Below are positions 34,770-44,058 of a DNA stretch of 64,000 nt, piece after piece (positions within the stretch are counted from its first letter, which is position 1; every line of letters begins with the position of its first letter). The DNA lies in NCBI RefSeq assembly GCF_004337475.1, contig NZ_SJZJ01000005.1, positions 87,178 through 151,177 on the forward strand, given 5' to 3'. Made by a program: the position numbers and the translations under genes. The notes beneath the pieces are model-generated. The model had not been told where the DNA came from and searched no databases. It saw only the letters and a list, made by a program, of their open reading frames with translations. The stretch is from Nocardioides jejuensis (lineage in GTDB: Bacteria; Actinomycetota; Actinomycetes; Propionibacteriales; Nocardioidaceae).

Positions 34770-35751
34770 ACTCATTTCCGACCAGTTCTTCTCCATCCTG
34801 ATCGCCGGCCTCCTGGTCGGCATCGTGGTGGGGCTGACCGGCATGGGCGGCGGCGCGCTGATGACGCCCGCGCTGATCTTCCTGGGCGTGGGTCACACGA
34901 CCGCCATCGTCACCGCGGACCTCACCGCGGCGGCCATCTACAAGTCCGGTGGCGCGATCACACACTGGCGCCAGGGTTCGCCGAACGTGCGCCTCGCGGC
35001 GTACCTGATCGCGGGGTCGGTGCCGATGGCGTTCCTCGGCCCGTGGCTGATCAACGGGCTCATCGACGACCCGACGGATCTCGAGAACACCCTCAAGATG
35101 TGCATCGGCTTCGCGCTGCTCTTCGCGGCGTCGACGTACGCCCTGCGCCTCTTCATCAACATGCGCAACGTCAACAGCGGCACCGGCGAGCCCGACGCCA
35201 ACCCGCACATCCGACTCGTCCCGACCGTGCTCGTCGGCATGCTGGGCGGTCTGCTGGTTGGCGTGACCTCGGTCGGTTCCGGCTCGGTGATCATGGTCGC
35301 GCTGCTGATGCTCTACCCGGGTCTCCCCGCCGTGAAGCTGGTCGGCACCGACCTCATGCAGGCGGTCCCGCTGGTGCTGGCCGCGGCGCTGTCCAACATC
35401 GCGATCCACGGCCTCGAGTGGGACCTGCTGATCCCGCTGGTCATCGGCTCGGTCCCCGGCACGATCCTCGGCTCGCGTCTGGCGCCGCGCGTCGCGCAGT
35501 CGATCATCCGTCGCGGCATCGTGATCGTCCTGACGATGTCGGGCACCGCGCTGCTCTTCAAGGCGGGCTTCCACCCGTACGGCGAGGACAAGGACACGCT
35601 CGAGGCGATCACTGTCGCCGTCATCGGCCTGGTCATGCTCTTCCTGGTGCCGCTGGTCTGGGGTGCCCTGCGCAAGCAGAACGGCCTTCCGGCGTTCGGT
35701 GCGCCCACGGTGGCCGAGCTCGAGCGGACGCCGCCGCGCCGCAAGGTCTGA
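34762..35751 (+). CDS. TauE/SafE-family sulfur anion transporter
   Basis: A 329-residue membrane protein with 8-9 hydrophobic segments and the duplicated TauE/SafE signature (VGLTGMGGGALMTPAL near 23-38, then LVGVTSVGSGSVIMVALL near 160). The family moves sulfite, sulfate, sulfoacetate and related anions. Divergent from cysD, so it may bring in sulfate or export sulfite/sulfur excess. GTG start; a short upstream ORF overlaps it. A strong hairpin follows at 35773. Confidence 0.82.
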   Translation: MSELISDQFFSILIAGLLVGIVVGLTGMGGGALMTPALIFLGVGHTTAIVTADLTAAAIYKSGGAITHWRQGSPNVRLAAYLIAGSVPMAFLGPWLINGLIDDPTDLENTLKMCIGFALLFAASTYALRLFINMRNVNSGTGEPDANPHIRLVPTVLVGMLGGLLVGVTSVGSGSVIMVALLMLYPGLPAVKLVGTDLMQAVPLVLAAALSNIAIHGLEWDLLIPLVIGSVPGTILGSRLAPRVAQSIIRRGIVIVLTMSGTALLFKAGFHPYGEDKDTLEAITVAVIGLVMLFLVPLVWGALRKQNGLPAFGAPTVAELERTPPRRKV

Positions 35752-35772
35752 GCCAGCACACCCCTCGACGCA

Positions 35773-35808
35773 CAGCAGCCCCCGACTCGCCTGAGTCGGG
35801 GGCTGCTG
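35773..35808. terminator. Bidirectional hairpin terminator
   Basis: Perfect 16-bp stem (CAGCAGCCCCCGACTC with GAGTCGGGGGCTGCTG) and a 4-base loop GCCT, midway between the converging transporter and LCP genes. Suitable for ending transcription from both sides. Confidence 0.85.
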
Positions 35809-35833
35809 CGTTCTGCGCGGTTATTGACGGCGG

Positions 35834-37096
35834 TTACTTGACGGCGTTCTCGGGCGGGAGCTGCTCCACGTCGTGGTCGCCGACGTACGACAGGAACTTG
35901 TCACGCTGCATCGCGTTGAAGAGCGCCACGGCGTCCTTCATCTTCAGCAGTACGACGGACTGGTCGCCCACCATGGCGGCGCCCTCGAACGGCACCGTCG
36001 CGAACGACATGTCGCCGAGGCTCATCTTCAGGCCGGCGTAGGTCAGCTTCATGACCTCGGTGTCGCTCATGTCCTTGTCCATCGCGACGTGGCTGGTCGC
36101 GGCGTCGACGAGCTTGGTCAGCTTGACCGGGTTGACCAGCACGTCCATCGAGCGCGTGCGCTGGACGACGGCGCGCAGGAAGTTCTGGTGCCGCTGGACA
36201 CGGTCGAAGTCGCCGCGGGCCAGGCCGTGGCGGGTGCGGACGTAGTCGAGGGCGGTCTCGCCCTTGATCGTCTGCCAGCCCTTGTGCCACGAGACGCAGT
36301 TGCAGCGCTCGTCGACGACGTCCTCGGGCACGTAGACCTGGACGCCTCCGAGCGCGTCGGTGATGCCGCGGAAGCCGTCGAAGTCGGTGACCACGATGTG
36401 CGTCAGGTGGATCTTGAAGTCCTGCTCGATGGTGCGGCCGAGCAGGTTCGGGCCGCCCCACGAGAACGCCGCGTTGATCTTGCTCTTCCCGTGACCGTCG
36501 ATGTCGACGTAGGAGTCACGCGGGATCGAGATGACCTGGGCGTGCCGGCCGTCCTCGGCGACGTGCAGGACCATGATCACGTCGCTGCGTACGCCGGTGG
36601 CCTCGAACGCCTTGCTGCCCGTCGGGTCCTCCGGGTCGGCCGAGGGCGAGGTGCCGGACGGGCCGTTGCCCAGGTCGGAGAAGCCGCTGCCGGTCAGCTT
36701 GGTCAGGTCGATGTTGCCGTCGTTGTCGTTGCAGGTCCGGAGCTTGTCGCCCGCGGGTGCCGCCTCGTCGCAGTCGAGACCGACGAGCAGGATGTTCTCG
36801 CCGCCGAGGAACGGCGGGCGGTTGTCACCGAGATCCGCGTTGAAGCCCGGCGCCTTGTGCAGGTGCAGCCAGAGCCAGAGCAGCCAGATCAGGATGATCA
36901 GGAGCAGCAGCAGGAGCAGGCCGACGATCGCGGCCAGGGCCGGGTTGTCGTCGATCCACTTCCGGATGCGTGCAGGGACGACCCGCACGTAGATCTTGCG
37001 CAGCCGCTTGAAACGGCGGCGCTTCTTGCGCACGCGCACGCGGGCAGGCTGGTCGAAGAGCATGCCCTCCGGAAGGAGCGGGCCGTCCTGGTCCAT
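35834..37096 (-). CDS. LytR-CpsA-Psr (LCP) family glycopolymer ligase
   Basis: A 420-residue membrane-anchored protein: basic cytosolic head (RVRKKRRRFKRLRK), one membrane segment at about 53-80, then the LCP domain with VRSDVIMVLHV, ISIPRDSYVDI, INAAFSWGG and YVRTRHGLARGDFDRVQRHQNFL (arginines that hold the polyprenyl pyrophosphate). LCP enzymes attach glycopolymers to peptidoglycan. It follows a tyrosine phosphatase and an APS kinase in one operon (TGATG overlap), so it probably anchors the polymer made by the upstream locus. Confidence 0.92.
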   Translation of the reverse strand: MDQDGPLLPEGMLFDQPARVRVRKKRRRFKRLRKIYVRVVPARIRKWIDDNPALAAIVGLLLLLLLIILIWLLWLWLHLHKAPGFNADLGDNRPPFLGGENILLVGLDCDEAAPAGDKLRTCNDNDGNIDLTKLTGSGFSDLGNGPSGTSPSADPEDPTGSKAFEATGVRSDVIMVLHVAEDGRHAQVISIPRDSYVDIDGHGKSKINAAFSWGGPNLLGRTIEQDFKIHLTHIVVTDFDGFRGITDALGGVQVYVPEDVVDERCNCVSWHKGWQTIKGETALDYVRTRHGLARGDFDRVQRHQNFLRAVVQRTRSMDVLVNPVKLTKLVDAATSHVAMDKDMSDTEVMKLTYAGLKMSLGDMSFATVPFEGAAMVGDQSVVLLKMKDAVALFNAMQRDKFLSYVGDHDVEQLPPENAVK

Positions 37097-37635
37097 CAGT
37101 TCCGCTCCTCCAGTGCCGGGATCACGCTCACCAGCAGCTCGTCGATCTGCGCGGCCGCGTCGGCTGCCGCGCGACGACCTCGCCGATACGGGTCGGCGAT
37201 GTCGGCGCGGACCTGGGCGACCCCGCTCGTGGTGGCGACAGTCTTGACCAATTCGACTCCGCTCAGCGTCGAATCCACGCGCTGGACCCCGGCCGCGAAC
37301 TGGCCGAGCGAGAAGACCTTCCGGAACGCCGCGGGGAACTCCGTGAGGATGAACTGGCGGTGCTCGGACTCCGCGGTCAGGACCAGGTCCGCCGCGTCCA
37401 GGTGCGCGGCGGTGAGCCGGCGGCTGCGGAACGCCGCGATGTCGGCCTCCGTCACCTCCGGGCTGTGCTCGAACGCCGTCGCCATGGTCTTGTCCATCGG
37501 CTTGTCGACGAATCCGAGCGTGCCCGCCGAGCTCAGCTCGAGGCTGGACCCGGGGCTGAGCATCGCGCGGCCGGCCAGCTCCATGTACGGCGAACGGCAG
37601 ATGTTCGCCGTGCACACGAAGAGCACGCTGACCAT
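37096..37635 (-). CDS. Low-molecular-weight protein-tyrosine phosphatase
   Basis: A 179-residue phosphatase. The P-loop VCTANICRSP (C8, R14) begins the protein and a DIADPYRRG acid loop lies near the C-terminus, as in Wzb/PtpA. It would remove phosphate from the tyrosine cluster of the BY-kinase at 23191. The ATG is preferred over the preceding GTG because GGAGG lies 4 bases before the ATG. It shares single bases with the genes on each side. Confidence 0.9.
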   Translation of the reverse strand: MVSVLFVCTANICRSPYMELAGRAMLSPGSSLELSSAGTLGFVDKPMDKTMATAFEHSPEVTEADIAAFRSRRLTAAHLDAADLVLTAESEHRQFILTEFPAAFRKVFSLGQFAAGVQRVDSTLSGVELVKTVATTSGVAQVRADIADPYRRGRRAAADAAAQIDELLVSVIPALEERN

Positions 37636-38852
37636 CACACCTCCAGGAGTCCGGCGGCGGCGAGGGCCTTCTCGACGTCCGCGAGGGCATCCTCGACCGT
37701 GCGGCCGGTGGTGTCGACCCGTACGTCGGCGTCCTCAGGCACTTCATAGGGAGAGGAGATGCCGGTGAACTCCGGGATCAGGCCCTGGCGCGCCTTGGCG
37801 TAGAGGCCCTTGCGGTCGCGGCGCTCGCACTCCTCGAGCGGGGTGGCGACGTGCACGAGGAAGAAGGTGCCGCCGGCGTCCTCGACGTACTGCCGGACGT
37901 CGGCGCGGGTCGAGGCGAACGGTGCGATCGGGGAGACGACGGCCAGGCCGCCGTGGCGCGCGATCTCGGCCGCGACCCAGCCGATCCGGCGGATGTTGGT
38001 CTCGCGGTCCTCCTTGGAGAACGTCAGGCCGGCGCTGAGGTTGCGGCGTACGACGTCGCCGTCGAGGCTCGTGACGGTGCGGGTGCCCTGCTCGAGGAGC
38101 TTGTCGAGCAGCGCGCGGGCCAGCGTGGACTTGCCCGAGCCGGAGAGTCCCGTGAAGAAGAGGACCAGGCCGCGCTCGTCGAGCGGCGGGCGGTCGAACG
38201 CGACGATCTCCGCGATCTCCGCGGGGAGCTCGGCGTCGTCGTTGGTGTCGGTGAGCGCGAGGACGGCGTCGCCGCCGGCGTAGGTGGCGAGCACCTGGAC
38301 CCCGAGGGCGTGGTCGGCCTCCGCGTCGCCGTGAGCCGCGAGCGGTACGACGACCACAGCCGCATCGGGCAGCGCACGGGCGGCGGCGAGCGTCGCGCGC
38401 ACGAGGCCGACCGCCGAGAGGTCGTCGGGCGTGCCGTGGCCGGTGAGCGCGACGAGGACGACGCGGCCGTCAACGGCGGCGAGCTGGTCGAGCTCGGTGG
38501 TGGAGATCGCATCCGTCACCGGGACCCAGGTGGATCCGGCGTACGCCTCACGGGCCTGGGCCGGCGAGAGGTGCAGGCGCCGGAACGGCCCGTACGCCGG
38601 AGTGGCCAGTGCCGTGGGCACGAGCCGCTCGCCGTCGCGGGTGACCGTCGCGAGGGGGAGCCCCTCGGGGTCGACCAGCTCGAAGGCGTCGGCGTCGGCG
38701 AGCGCTGCCGGGACGGTGAGGGTCACGGGCGAGCCGGGCTCGCCGTACGCGACGAGCGGAGCGAGGGCCCCCGAGAGGAGCAGTTCGAGGTCGTCGAGCT
38801 CCTGCGGCGTGGGGCAGTGCTGCGGCAGGGGCTGAGGAGCAGTGCTGGACAC
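37635..38852 (-). CDS. cysC: Adenylylsulfate (APS) kinase with extra N-terminal region
   Basis: A 405-residue protein whose C-terminal 180 residues are APS kinase: Walker A FFTGLSGSGKSTLARALL near 232-249, SLDGDVVRRNLSAGL, FSKEDRETNIRRIGWVA, SPIAPFASTRADVR and RKGLYAKARQGLIPEFTGISSPYE. It phosphorylates APS to PAPS. Residues 1-220 resemble a shrunken ATP-sulfurylase/PUA region (FRRLHLSPAQAREAY, VVVVPLAAHGD) that lacks clear catalytic motifs. GTG at 38852 is chosen because GGGAGG lies 9 bases before it; an ATG at 38861 sits too close. Leads an operon with the phosphatase and LCP genes. Confidence 0.9.
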   Translation of the reverse strand: MSSTAPQPLPQHCPTPQELDDLELLLSGALAPLVAYGEPGSPVTLTVPAALADADAFELVDPEGLPLATVTRDGERLVPTALATPAYGPFRRLHLSPAQAREAYAGSTWVPVTDAISTTELDQLAAVDGRVVLVALTGHGTPDDLSAVGLVRATLAAARALPDAAVVVVPLAAHGDAEADHALGVQVLATYAGGDAVLALTDTNDDAELPAEIAEIVAFDRPPLDERGLVLFFTGLSGSGKSTLARALLDKLLEQGTRTVTSLDGDVVRRNLSAGLTFSKEDRETNIRRIGWVAAEIARHGGLAVVSPIAPFASTRADVRQYVEDAGGTFFLVHVATPLEECERRDRKGLYAKARQGLIPEFTGISSPYEVPEDADVRVDTTGRTVEDALADVEKALAAAGLLEV

Positions 38853-38931
38853 GGCGGCCATCCTCCCACGTGCGGGAGGTGTATCCGGAGCAACACGGAG
38901 AGCAGTGCTTGCCAGTTGTTTGCAACGTCGT

Positions 38932-38943
38932 GTTGCATGCAAC
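38932..38943. promoter_or_regulatory. GTTGCATGCAAC palindrome
   Basis: Perfect 12-base palindrome in the gap between the APS kinase and the XRE regulator. Related half-sites (GTTG..TGCAAC at 38915-38926, GCTAGCAAC at 38945-38953, GTTGCTATC near 39027) cluster in the same gap. Candidate operator for the adjacent XRE protein. Confidence 0.4.
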
Positions 38944-39035
38944 GGCTAGCAACACTTCCGGGTCGGGTTTCTCCTTACTGACAAGGGGAATCCCATATGG
39001 CCGTGCGCCAGTTCACACCGCTTGCGGTTGCTATC

Positions 39036-39051
39036 GCTAACAAAAGTTAGC
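39036..39051. promoter_or_regulatory. GCTAAC-AAAA-GTTAGC inverted repeat
   Basis: Perfect 6-bp arms with a 4-base AT spacer, 12 bases before the start codon of the XRE regulator. A typical autoregulatory operator position. Confidence 0.5.
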
Positions 39052-39063
39052 AATACTTGGGGC

Positions 39064-39447
39064 ATGGCAAAGGGCGTGGTCGGCAAGACGGTCGACAACC
39101 TGGGGGAGTACCTCAAGGAGCAGCGGACGGCTTCCAAGCTGTCCCTGCGCCAGCTCTCCGAGGTTGCCGGTGTGTCGAACCCGTACCTCTCGCAGATCGA
39201 GCGTGGTCTGCGCAAGCCCTCCGCCGACGTGCTTCAGCAGATCGCGAAGGCGCTGCGGATCTCCGCGGAGCAGCTCTACGTCCGTGCCGGCATCCTCTCT
39301 CCCGAGGATGGCCTGGGCGGGTCCGTCGAGCTGGCCGTGTTGGCCGACCAGCGTCTGAGTGAGCGTCAGAAGCAGTCCCTGCTCGATGTCTACGCGTCGT
39401 TCCTCGCCATCAATGCGGCGGAGAACGACGGCGCGGGCGAGAGCTGA
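39064..39447 (+). CDS. XRE-family transcriptional regulator (Rv0474-like)
   Basis: A 127-residue DNA-binding protein. The helix-turn-helix is at about residues 20-70 (LSLRQLSEVAGVSNPYLSQI, then ERGLRKPSADVLQQIAKAL), followed by a helical C-terminus ending ERQKQSLLDVYASFLA. M. tuberculosis has a similar regulator (Rv0474) directly before hbhA (Rv0475), and here too the next gene is HbhA-like. ATG chosen where the conserved sequence begins; a frame opens 42 bases upstream. Inverted repeats upstream suggest self-regulation. Confidence 0.82.
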   Translation: MAKGVVGKTVDNLGEYLKEQRTASKLSLRQLSEVAGVSNPYLSQIERGLRKPSADVLQQIAKALRISAEQLYVRAGILSPEDGLGGSVELAVLADQRLSERQKQSLLDVYASFLAINAAENDGAGES

Positions 39448-39504
39448 CCCACCCCCAAGGTGGGCGCCCCGCCCGCCACACACCACTGCGAAAAGGAGGC
39501 CATC

Positions 39505-39987
39505 ATGGCCAAGAAGATTGACGTCAAGAAGGTCGTTGCCGAGCTGCAGGAGAAGGTTGCCGGCCTCCAGAAGGACGCGACCACCACCGCCAAGGACGCT
39601 CAGGCGAAGGTTGCCGCCCAGGTCAAGGACCTGCAGGCCGCCATCGAGGCCGCGCCGGCCAAGATCGAGGCTTCGGTCAAGGAGACCCAGGCTGACATCC
39701 TCGCCAAGGTTGCCGAGCTCCAGGCTTCCGCCAAGGCCCTCCCGGCCAAGGCCCAGGACGAGGTCAAGGCCCGTCTCGCCGAGATCACCAAGCAGGTCGA
39801 GGACCTCACCGCCAAGGCGCAGAAGCTCGTCGAGAAGTACCTCCCGAAGAAGGCTGCCGCCGTCGTCGAGGTCGTCGAGGAGAAGGTTGCCGCTCCGGCC
39901 AAGAAGGCTGCCGCGAAGAAGGCTCCGGCCAAGAAGGCTGCCGCCAAGAAGGCTCCGGCCAAGAAGGCTGCCGCGAAGAAGGCCTGA
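39505..39987 (+). CDS. HbhA-like coiled-coil protein with lysine/alanine-rich tail
   Basis: A 160-residue protein. Residues 1-115 form a long amphipathic coiled coil (KVVAELQEKVAGLQKDATT, then repeated heptads); residues 116-160 are a tail of AAKKA/PAKKA repeats, which are positively charged and bind heparin or DNA in mycobacterial HbhA and histone-like proteins. AAAAGGAGG precedes the ATG. The coil also resembles phasins, so a lipid- or PHA-granule surface role is possible. Strong hairpin after the stop. Confidence 0.78.
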   Translation: MAKKIDVKKVVAELQEKVAGLQKDATTTAKDAQAKVAAQVKDLQAAIEAAPAKIEASVKETQADILAKVAELQASAKALPAKAQDEVKARLAEITKQVEDLTAKAQKLVEKYLPKKAAAVVEVVEEKVAAPAKKAAAKKAPAKKAAAKKAPAKKAAAKKA

Positions 39988-40002
39988 CCTTCCGCGTAAG
40001 CA

Positions 40003-40036
40003 CGAAGCCCCCGCACCTGTTGGTGCGGGGGCTTCG
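40003..40036. terminator. Hairpin terminator
   Basis: Perfect 15-bp stem (CGAAGCCCCCGCACC with GGTGCGGGGGCTTCG), loop TGTT, followed by TTCATTT. It lies between the HbhA-like gene and the converging lipoprotein gene. Confidence 0.88.
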
Positions 40037-40073
40037 TTCATTTGAGCCGTAGCGCGTGCGGGCCGGCAGAACG

Positions 40074-40913
40074 TCAGTCCGGGTAGACCGTCGCGTCGGC
40101 GGAGGGGTTGTTGAGCGCCTCGAGTTCGCCGGACGTCTGGTTGCCGGGGTCCTCCGGCGGCGGGTCGCCGGGGCGCCAGCCCTTCAGGCGCTCCTGGTTG
40201 AACTTGTAGACGCGCCACCACTGGTCGAGCTTCCAGCCGTCGCTGGTCGGCACCCAGGCGAGGCCCAGTGCACTCTGGGTGGGCACGCGGTACTTCTTGC
40301 CCTGGCCCATCAGCCGGAACTTCGTGTTGATCGTGAAGATGACGCCGATGCCGCCGTGGCCGGCAGCGACCAGGCCGTCGGTGATCTTGATCGGCGTGAG
40401 CATCGGGTTGTCCCACCCGCGGTCGCGCCGGATCATCAGGTTGTAGGCGACGAGCTGGTTGACCCAGACGTCGAGGTCCTTCTTCTTCTCCCACCAGCCC
40501 TTGTACGGCTTCACGTAGCCCTTGAGCGCGCGGTGCGCCTGCTGCTTCCAGCGCTTGGCGGCATCCGGCGTCATCAGCTCGGCCAGGCCGTCGAGCTCCT
40601 TGACGTCCTTGACCTTGTGACGCTGCATGTACTTCGGGTTCAGCGTCCAGTTGTGGACCAGATCGAGCGACTGCTGCCAGATCTCCTGGCCGGTCGCCGA
40701 GCTGACGCCGTAGAGCATGTAGCGCGGGTCGTCCGCCTTCATCTCCGGCTTCGGCTGCTTCTTGACCGTCGGCTTCGAGGGCAGGGCCGTGGAAACATCC
40801 TCCGCGCCCGGGGGCGGAGGGGGAGTCGACGCACAGCCGACGAGCAGGCTCGCGGACAGCAGGACGCCTCCGGCGAGGGTGGAACGCCGGCGGGCGGGAC
40901 GGGTGGGGTTCAT
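40074..40913 (-). CDS. Lipoprotein of unknown function
   Basis: A 279-residue protein with a basic start (TRPARRRS), a hydrophobic stretch and lipobox LLVGCAS, so it is likely anchored outside the membrane. The mature chain is Trp- and Lys-rich (WQQSLDLVHNWTLNPKYM, KGWWEKKKDLDVWVNQLVAYN) with no family I recognise. The start overlaps the stop of the sugar dehydratase-like gene (ATGA), suggesting a joint surface-glycan role. Confidence 0.7.
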   Translation of the reverse strand: MNPTRPARRRSTLAGGVLLSASLLVGCASTPPPPPGAEDVSTALPSKPTVKKQPKPEMKADDPRYMLYGVSSATGQEIWQQSLDLVHNWTLNPKYMQRHKVKDVKELDGLAELMTPDAAKRWKQQAHRALKGYVKPYKGWWEKKKDLDVWVNQLVAYNLMIRRDRGWDNPMLTPIKITDGLVAAGHGGIGVIFTINTKFRLMGQGKKYRVPTQSALGLAWVPTSDGWKLDQWWRVYKFNQERLKGWRPGDPPPEDPGNQTSGELEALNNPSADATVYPD

Positions 40914-41869
40914 GACTGCAGCTCCAGATCGGTCTCGACCATCTGCTTCACGATCTCAGGGAACTCAAGCGTGGGTGCCCAGCCGAGCTCCGTCCGGGCC
41001 CGGCTGGCGTCGCCGCGCAGGTCGGTCGGGTCGGTCGGACGCAGCAGCGCGGGGTCGACGCGGACCCGGTCCTCCCAGTCGCTGACGCCGGCCTGCGTGA
41101 AGGCTGCGGCCACGAAGTCGCGCACGCTGTGCGAGACCCCGGTCGCGATCACGTAGTCGTTGCCCTGACCGTGGCGCGCTGCGCGGACCATCGCGTCGAC
41201 GTAGTCGGGAGCCCAGCCGAAGTCGCGGCGGGCATCGAGGTTGCCCAGCACGATCTCCTCGGCCTTGCCGGCCGCGATCGCGGCCACCGTCGAGGTGATC
41301 TTGCGGGTCACGAAACGGGGCGAACGGCGCGGCGACTCGTGGTTGTAGAGCACCATGCTCGAGGCGTGCAGGCCCCGTGAGCGGTAGACGCCGGTCATCA
41401 GGTGCGCGTACGCCTTGGCTGCGCCGTACGGGTTGACGGGGCGGAGCGGGGTGGCCTCGGACTGCGGTGACTCCGACGGCTCGCCGAAGATCTCCGCGCT
41501 CGAGCACTGCACGAAGGCGACCTGCTTGTCGTGCACCTGCGCGACCTGCCAGGCGGACTCGAGCAGCGCGACCGCAGCACCGCCGTTGATCGACGCGTTG
41601 AGGTCCGGGTCCTCCCAGCTCGCGGCGACGGAGCTGAGTGCGGCGAGGTTGTAGACCTCATCGGGGGCCAGGTCCGCGAGCAGCGCACGCGTCGCTGCGA
41701 CGTCGGTGAGGTCGCCCTGGTGGCGTACGACGTCCGCGGGGAGGAACTCCGCCGGCTCGCCCGACAGGGTCAACGAGTGCACCTCCACGCCGTCGGCGAG
41801 GAGCCGCTCGGCGAGGTAGCTGCCGTCCTGTCCGGACGCGCCGGTGATGAATGCCCGAGGCCCCGGCAT
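40910..41869 (-). CDS. GDP-mannose 4,6-dehydratase-like SDR (second copy)
   Basis: A 319-residue extended [17 protein letters not shown] (NADP loop), [20 protein letters not shown] (Tyr/Lys), and the GMD signature [17 protein letters not shown]. It has the same fold and motifs as the neighbouring gmd but is diverged. Two GMD-type genes in a row suggest that one may have a changed substrate or act as the following reductase/epimerase; the motifs point to dehydratase. One base separates it from gmd. Confidence 0.8.
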   Translation of the reverse strand: MPGPRAFITGASGQDGSYLAERLLADGVEVHSLTLSGEPAEFLPADVVRHQGDLTDVAATRALLADLAPDEVYNLAALSSVAASWEDPDLNASINGGAAVALLESAWQVAQVHDKQVAFVQCSSAEIFGEPSESPQSEATPLRPVNPYGAAKAYAHLMTGVYRSRGLHASSMVLYNHESPRRSPRFVTRKITSTVAAIAAGKAEEIVLGNLDARRDFGWAPDYVDAMVRAARHGQGNDYVIATGVSHSVRDFVAAAFTQAGVSDWEDRVRVDPALLRPTDPTDLRGDASRARTELGWAPTLEFPEIVKQMVETDLELQS

Positions 41870-41870
41870 G

Positions 41871-42857
<987 letters not shown>

Positions 42858-42910
42858 GGCCGGGATTCTGCCAGAGGTCCAGACCGTCAGTGACCCGTCC
42901 CACGCCACGC

Positions 42911-42976
42911 GCCGAAACCCGTGTTTTGGCGCGCCCAAACCCGGGTTTTGGCGCGTTGAGACCCGGGTTCTGGCGG
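42911..42976. repeat. 22-bp tandem repeat, three units
   Basis: Three head-to-tail 22-base units centred on AAACCCGGGTTTTGG, itself palindromic. The same unit recurs at 50462-50505 (two copies) and 51445-51532 (four, more diverged). Each array sits in a gap between genes. Confidence 0.85.
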
Positions 42977-42995
42977 GTCTCAACGCGGCTCCCGG

Positions 42996-43967
42996 TCAGG
43001 CGGGGTAGGCGTCTCCGGCCTTCTGTCGGGCCTCCCAGGCCGTCGACACCATCTGCTGCAGCGTGTGCCGCATCTGCCAGTCGAGGTCGCGCGCAGCGAG
43101 CTCGCCGGTCGCGACGATCTGGTCCGGGTCGCCCGGGCGTCGGGGGTGCATCTCCGGCTCGAACGGGATGCCCGTGACGTCGCGGATGGTGTCCATGATC
43201 TGCCGGACGCTCGAGCCCGCGCCGGAGCCGAGGTTGTAGACCGGCTCGATGCTCTCTCCGGCAGCCAGGCGGAGCGCAGCGGCGACGTGGGCCTCGGCCA
43301 GGTCCGCGACGTGGATGTAGTCGCGGACGCAGGTGCCGTCGGGGGTGTTGTAGTCGTCGCCGAAGATCTTCGGCGTGCGCCCGTTGACCAGCGCGTCGAA
43401 GACCAGCGGGAAGAGGTTGTGCGGGCTCGCGTCGAAGAGCTCCGGCGTGCCCGACCCGACGACGTTGAAGTAGCGCAGGCTGGTGTGCTGCAGGCCGTGC
43501 GCGCGACCGGCGTCCTTCAGCAGCCACTCGCCGATCAGCTTGCTCTCGCCGTACGGCGACTCGGGCCGCGTCGCGGTCTGCTCCGTGACGAGGTCGACGT
43601 CCGGCGTGCCGAACGTGGCCGCGCTCGAGCTGAAGACGAGTTTGTCGACCCCGGCGTCACGCATCTCCTGGAGCAGGATCACCATCGCCGAAACGTTCTG
43701 CTCGTAGCAGTGGAGGGGCTGCTGCACCGACACCCCGGCGTACTTGAAGCCGGCGACGTGCACGACGCCGTCGACGCCCTGCAGGGCCGCGCGGACCGCG
43801 TCGCGGTCGAGGAGGGTCGCCTTCGTGAGCGGCACGCCGTCGGGGACGAACGCGTCGAAGCCGGTGGACAGGTCGTCCAGCACGCTCGCCTCGATCCCGG
43901 CCGCCTGGAACGCACGCACCACGTGCGATCCGATGTAGCCCGCGCCTCCGGTCACCAGCCAGCCCAT
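42996..43967 (-). CDS. galE: UDP-glucose 4-epimerase
   Basis: A 323-residue SDR that interconverts UDP-Glc and UDP-Gal (or the HexNAc forms). Motifs: VTGGAGYIGSHVV at the N-terminus, SSSAATFG, SPYGESKLIGEWLL (Tyr/Lys), LRYFNVVGSG, IFGDDYNTPDGTCVRDYIHV. AAAGGAG precedes the ATG. Divergent from the amidase gene. A supplier of galactose or GalNAc donors for surface glycans. Confidence 0.94.
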   Translation of the reverse strand: MGWLVTGGAGYIGSHVVRAFQAAGIEASVLDDLSTGFDAFVPDGVPLTKATLLDRDAVRAALQGVDGVVHVAGFKYAGVSVQQPLHCYEQNVSAMVILLQEMRDAGVDKLVFSSSAATFGTPDVDLVTEQTATRPESPYGESKLIGEWLLKDAGRAHGLQHTSLRYFNVVGSGTPELFDASPHNLFPLVFDALVNGRTPKIFGDDYNTPDGTCVRDYIHVADLAEAHVAAALRLAAGESIEPVYNLGSGAGSSVRQIMDTIRDVTGIPFEPEMHPRRPGDPDQIVATGELAARDLDWQMRHTLQQMVSTAWEARQKAGDAYPA

Positions 43968-44040
43968 GCCCACTCCTTTGTCGTCGTACGTCGGACGGCT
44001 GCGCTGCCCGCGTGGCGCGCTGCCCGTCCCGAGCAGCCTA

Positions 44041-44055
44041 GTCAGTGATACTGAC
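44041..44055. promoter_or_regulatory. GTCAGT-GAT-ACTGAC inverted repeat
   Basis: Perfect 6-bp arms with a 3-base spacer, ending 3 bases before the likely GTG start of the amidase gene and 74 bases upstream of galE. Position suggests an operator over the start of the amidase transcript. Confidence 0.4.
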
Positions 44056-44058
44056 GCG

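Noticed and set aside
39505..39987. A PHA-granule phasin.
   Set aside because: The coiled coil allows it, but the lysine tail, the XRE neighbour and the lack of phaC or phaB genes favour an HbhA-like protein.
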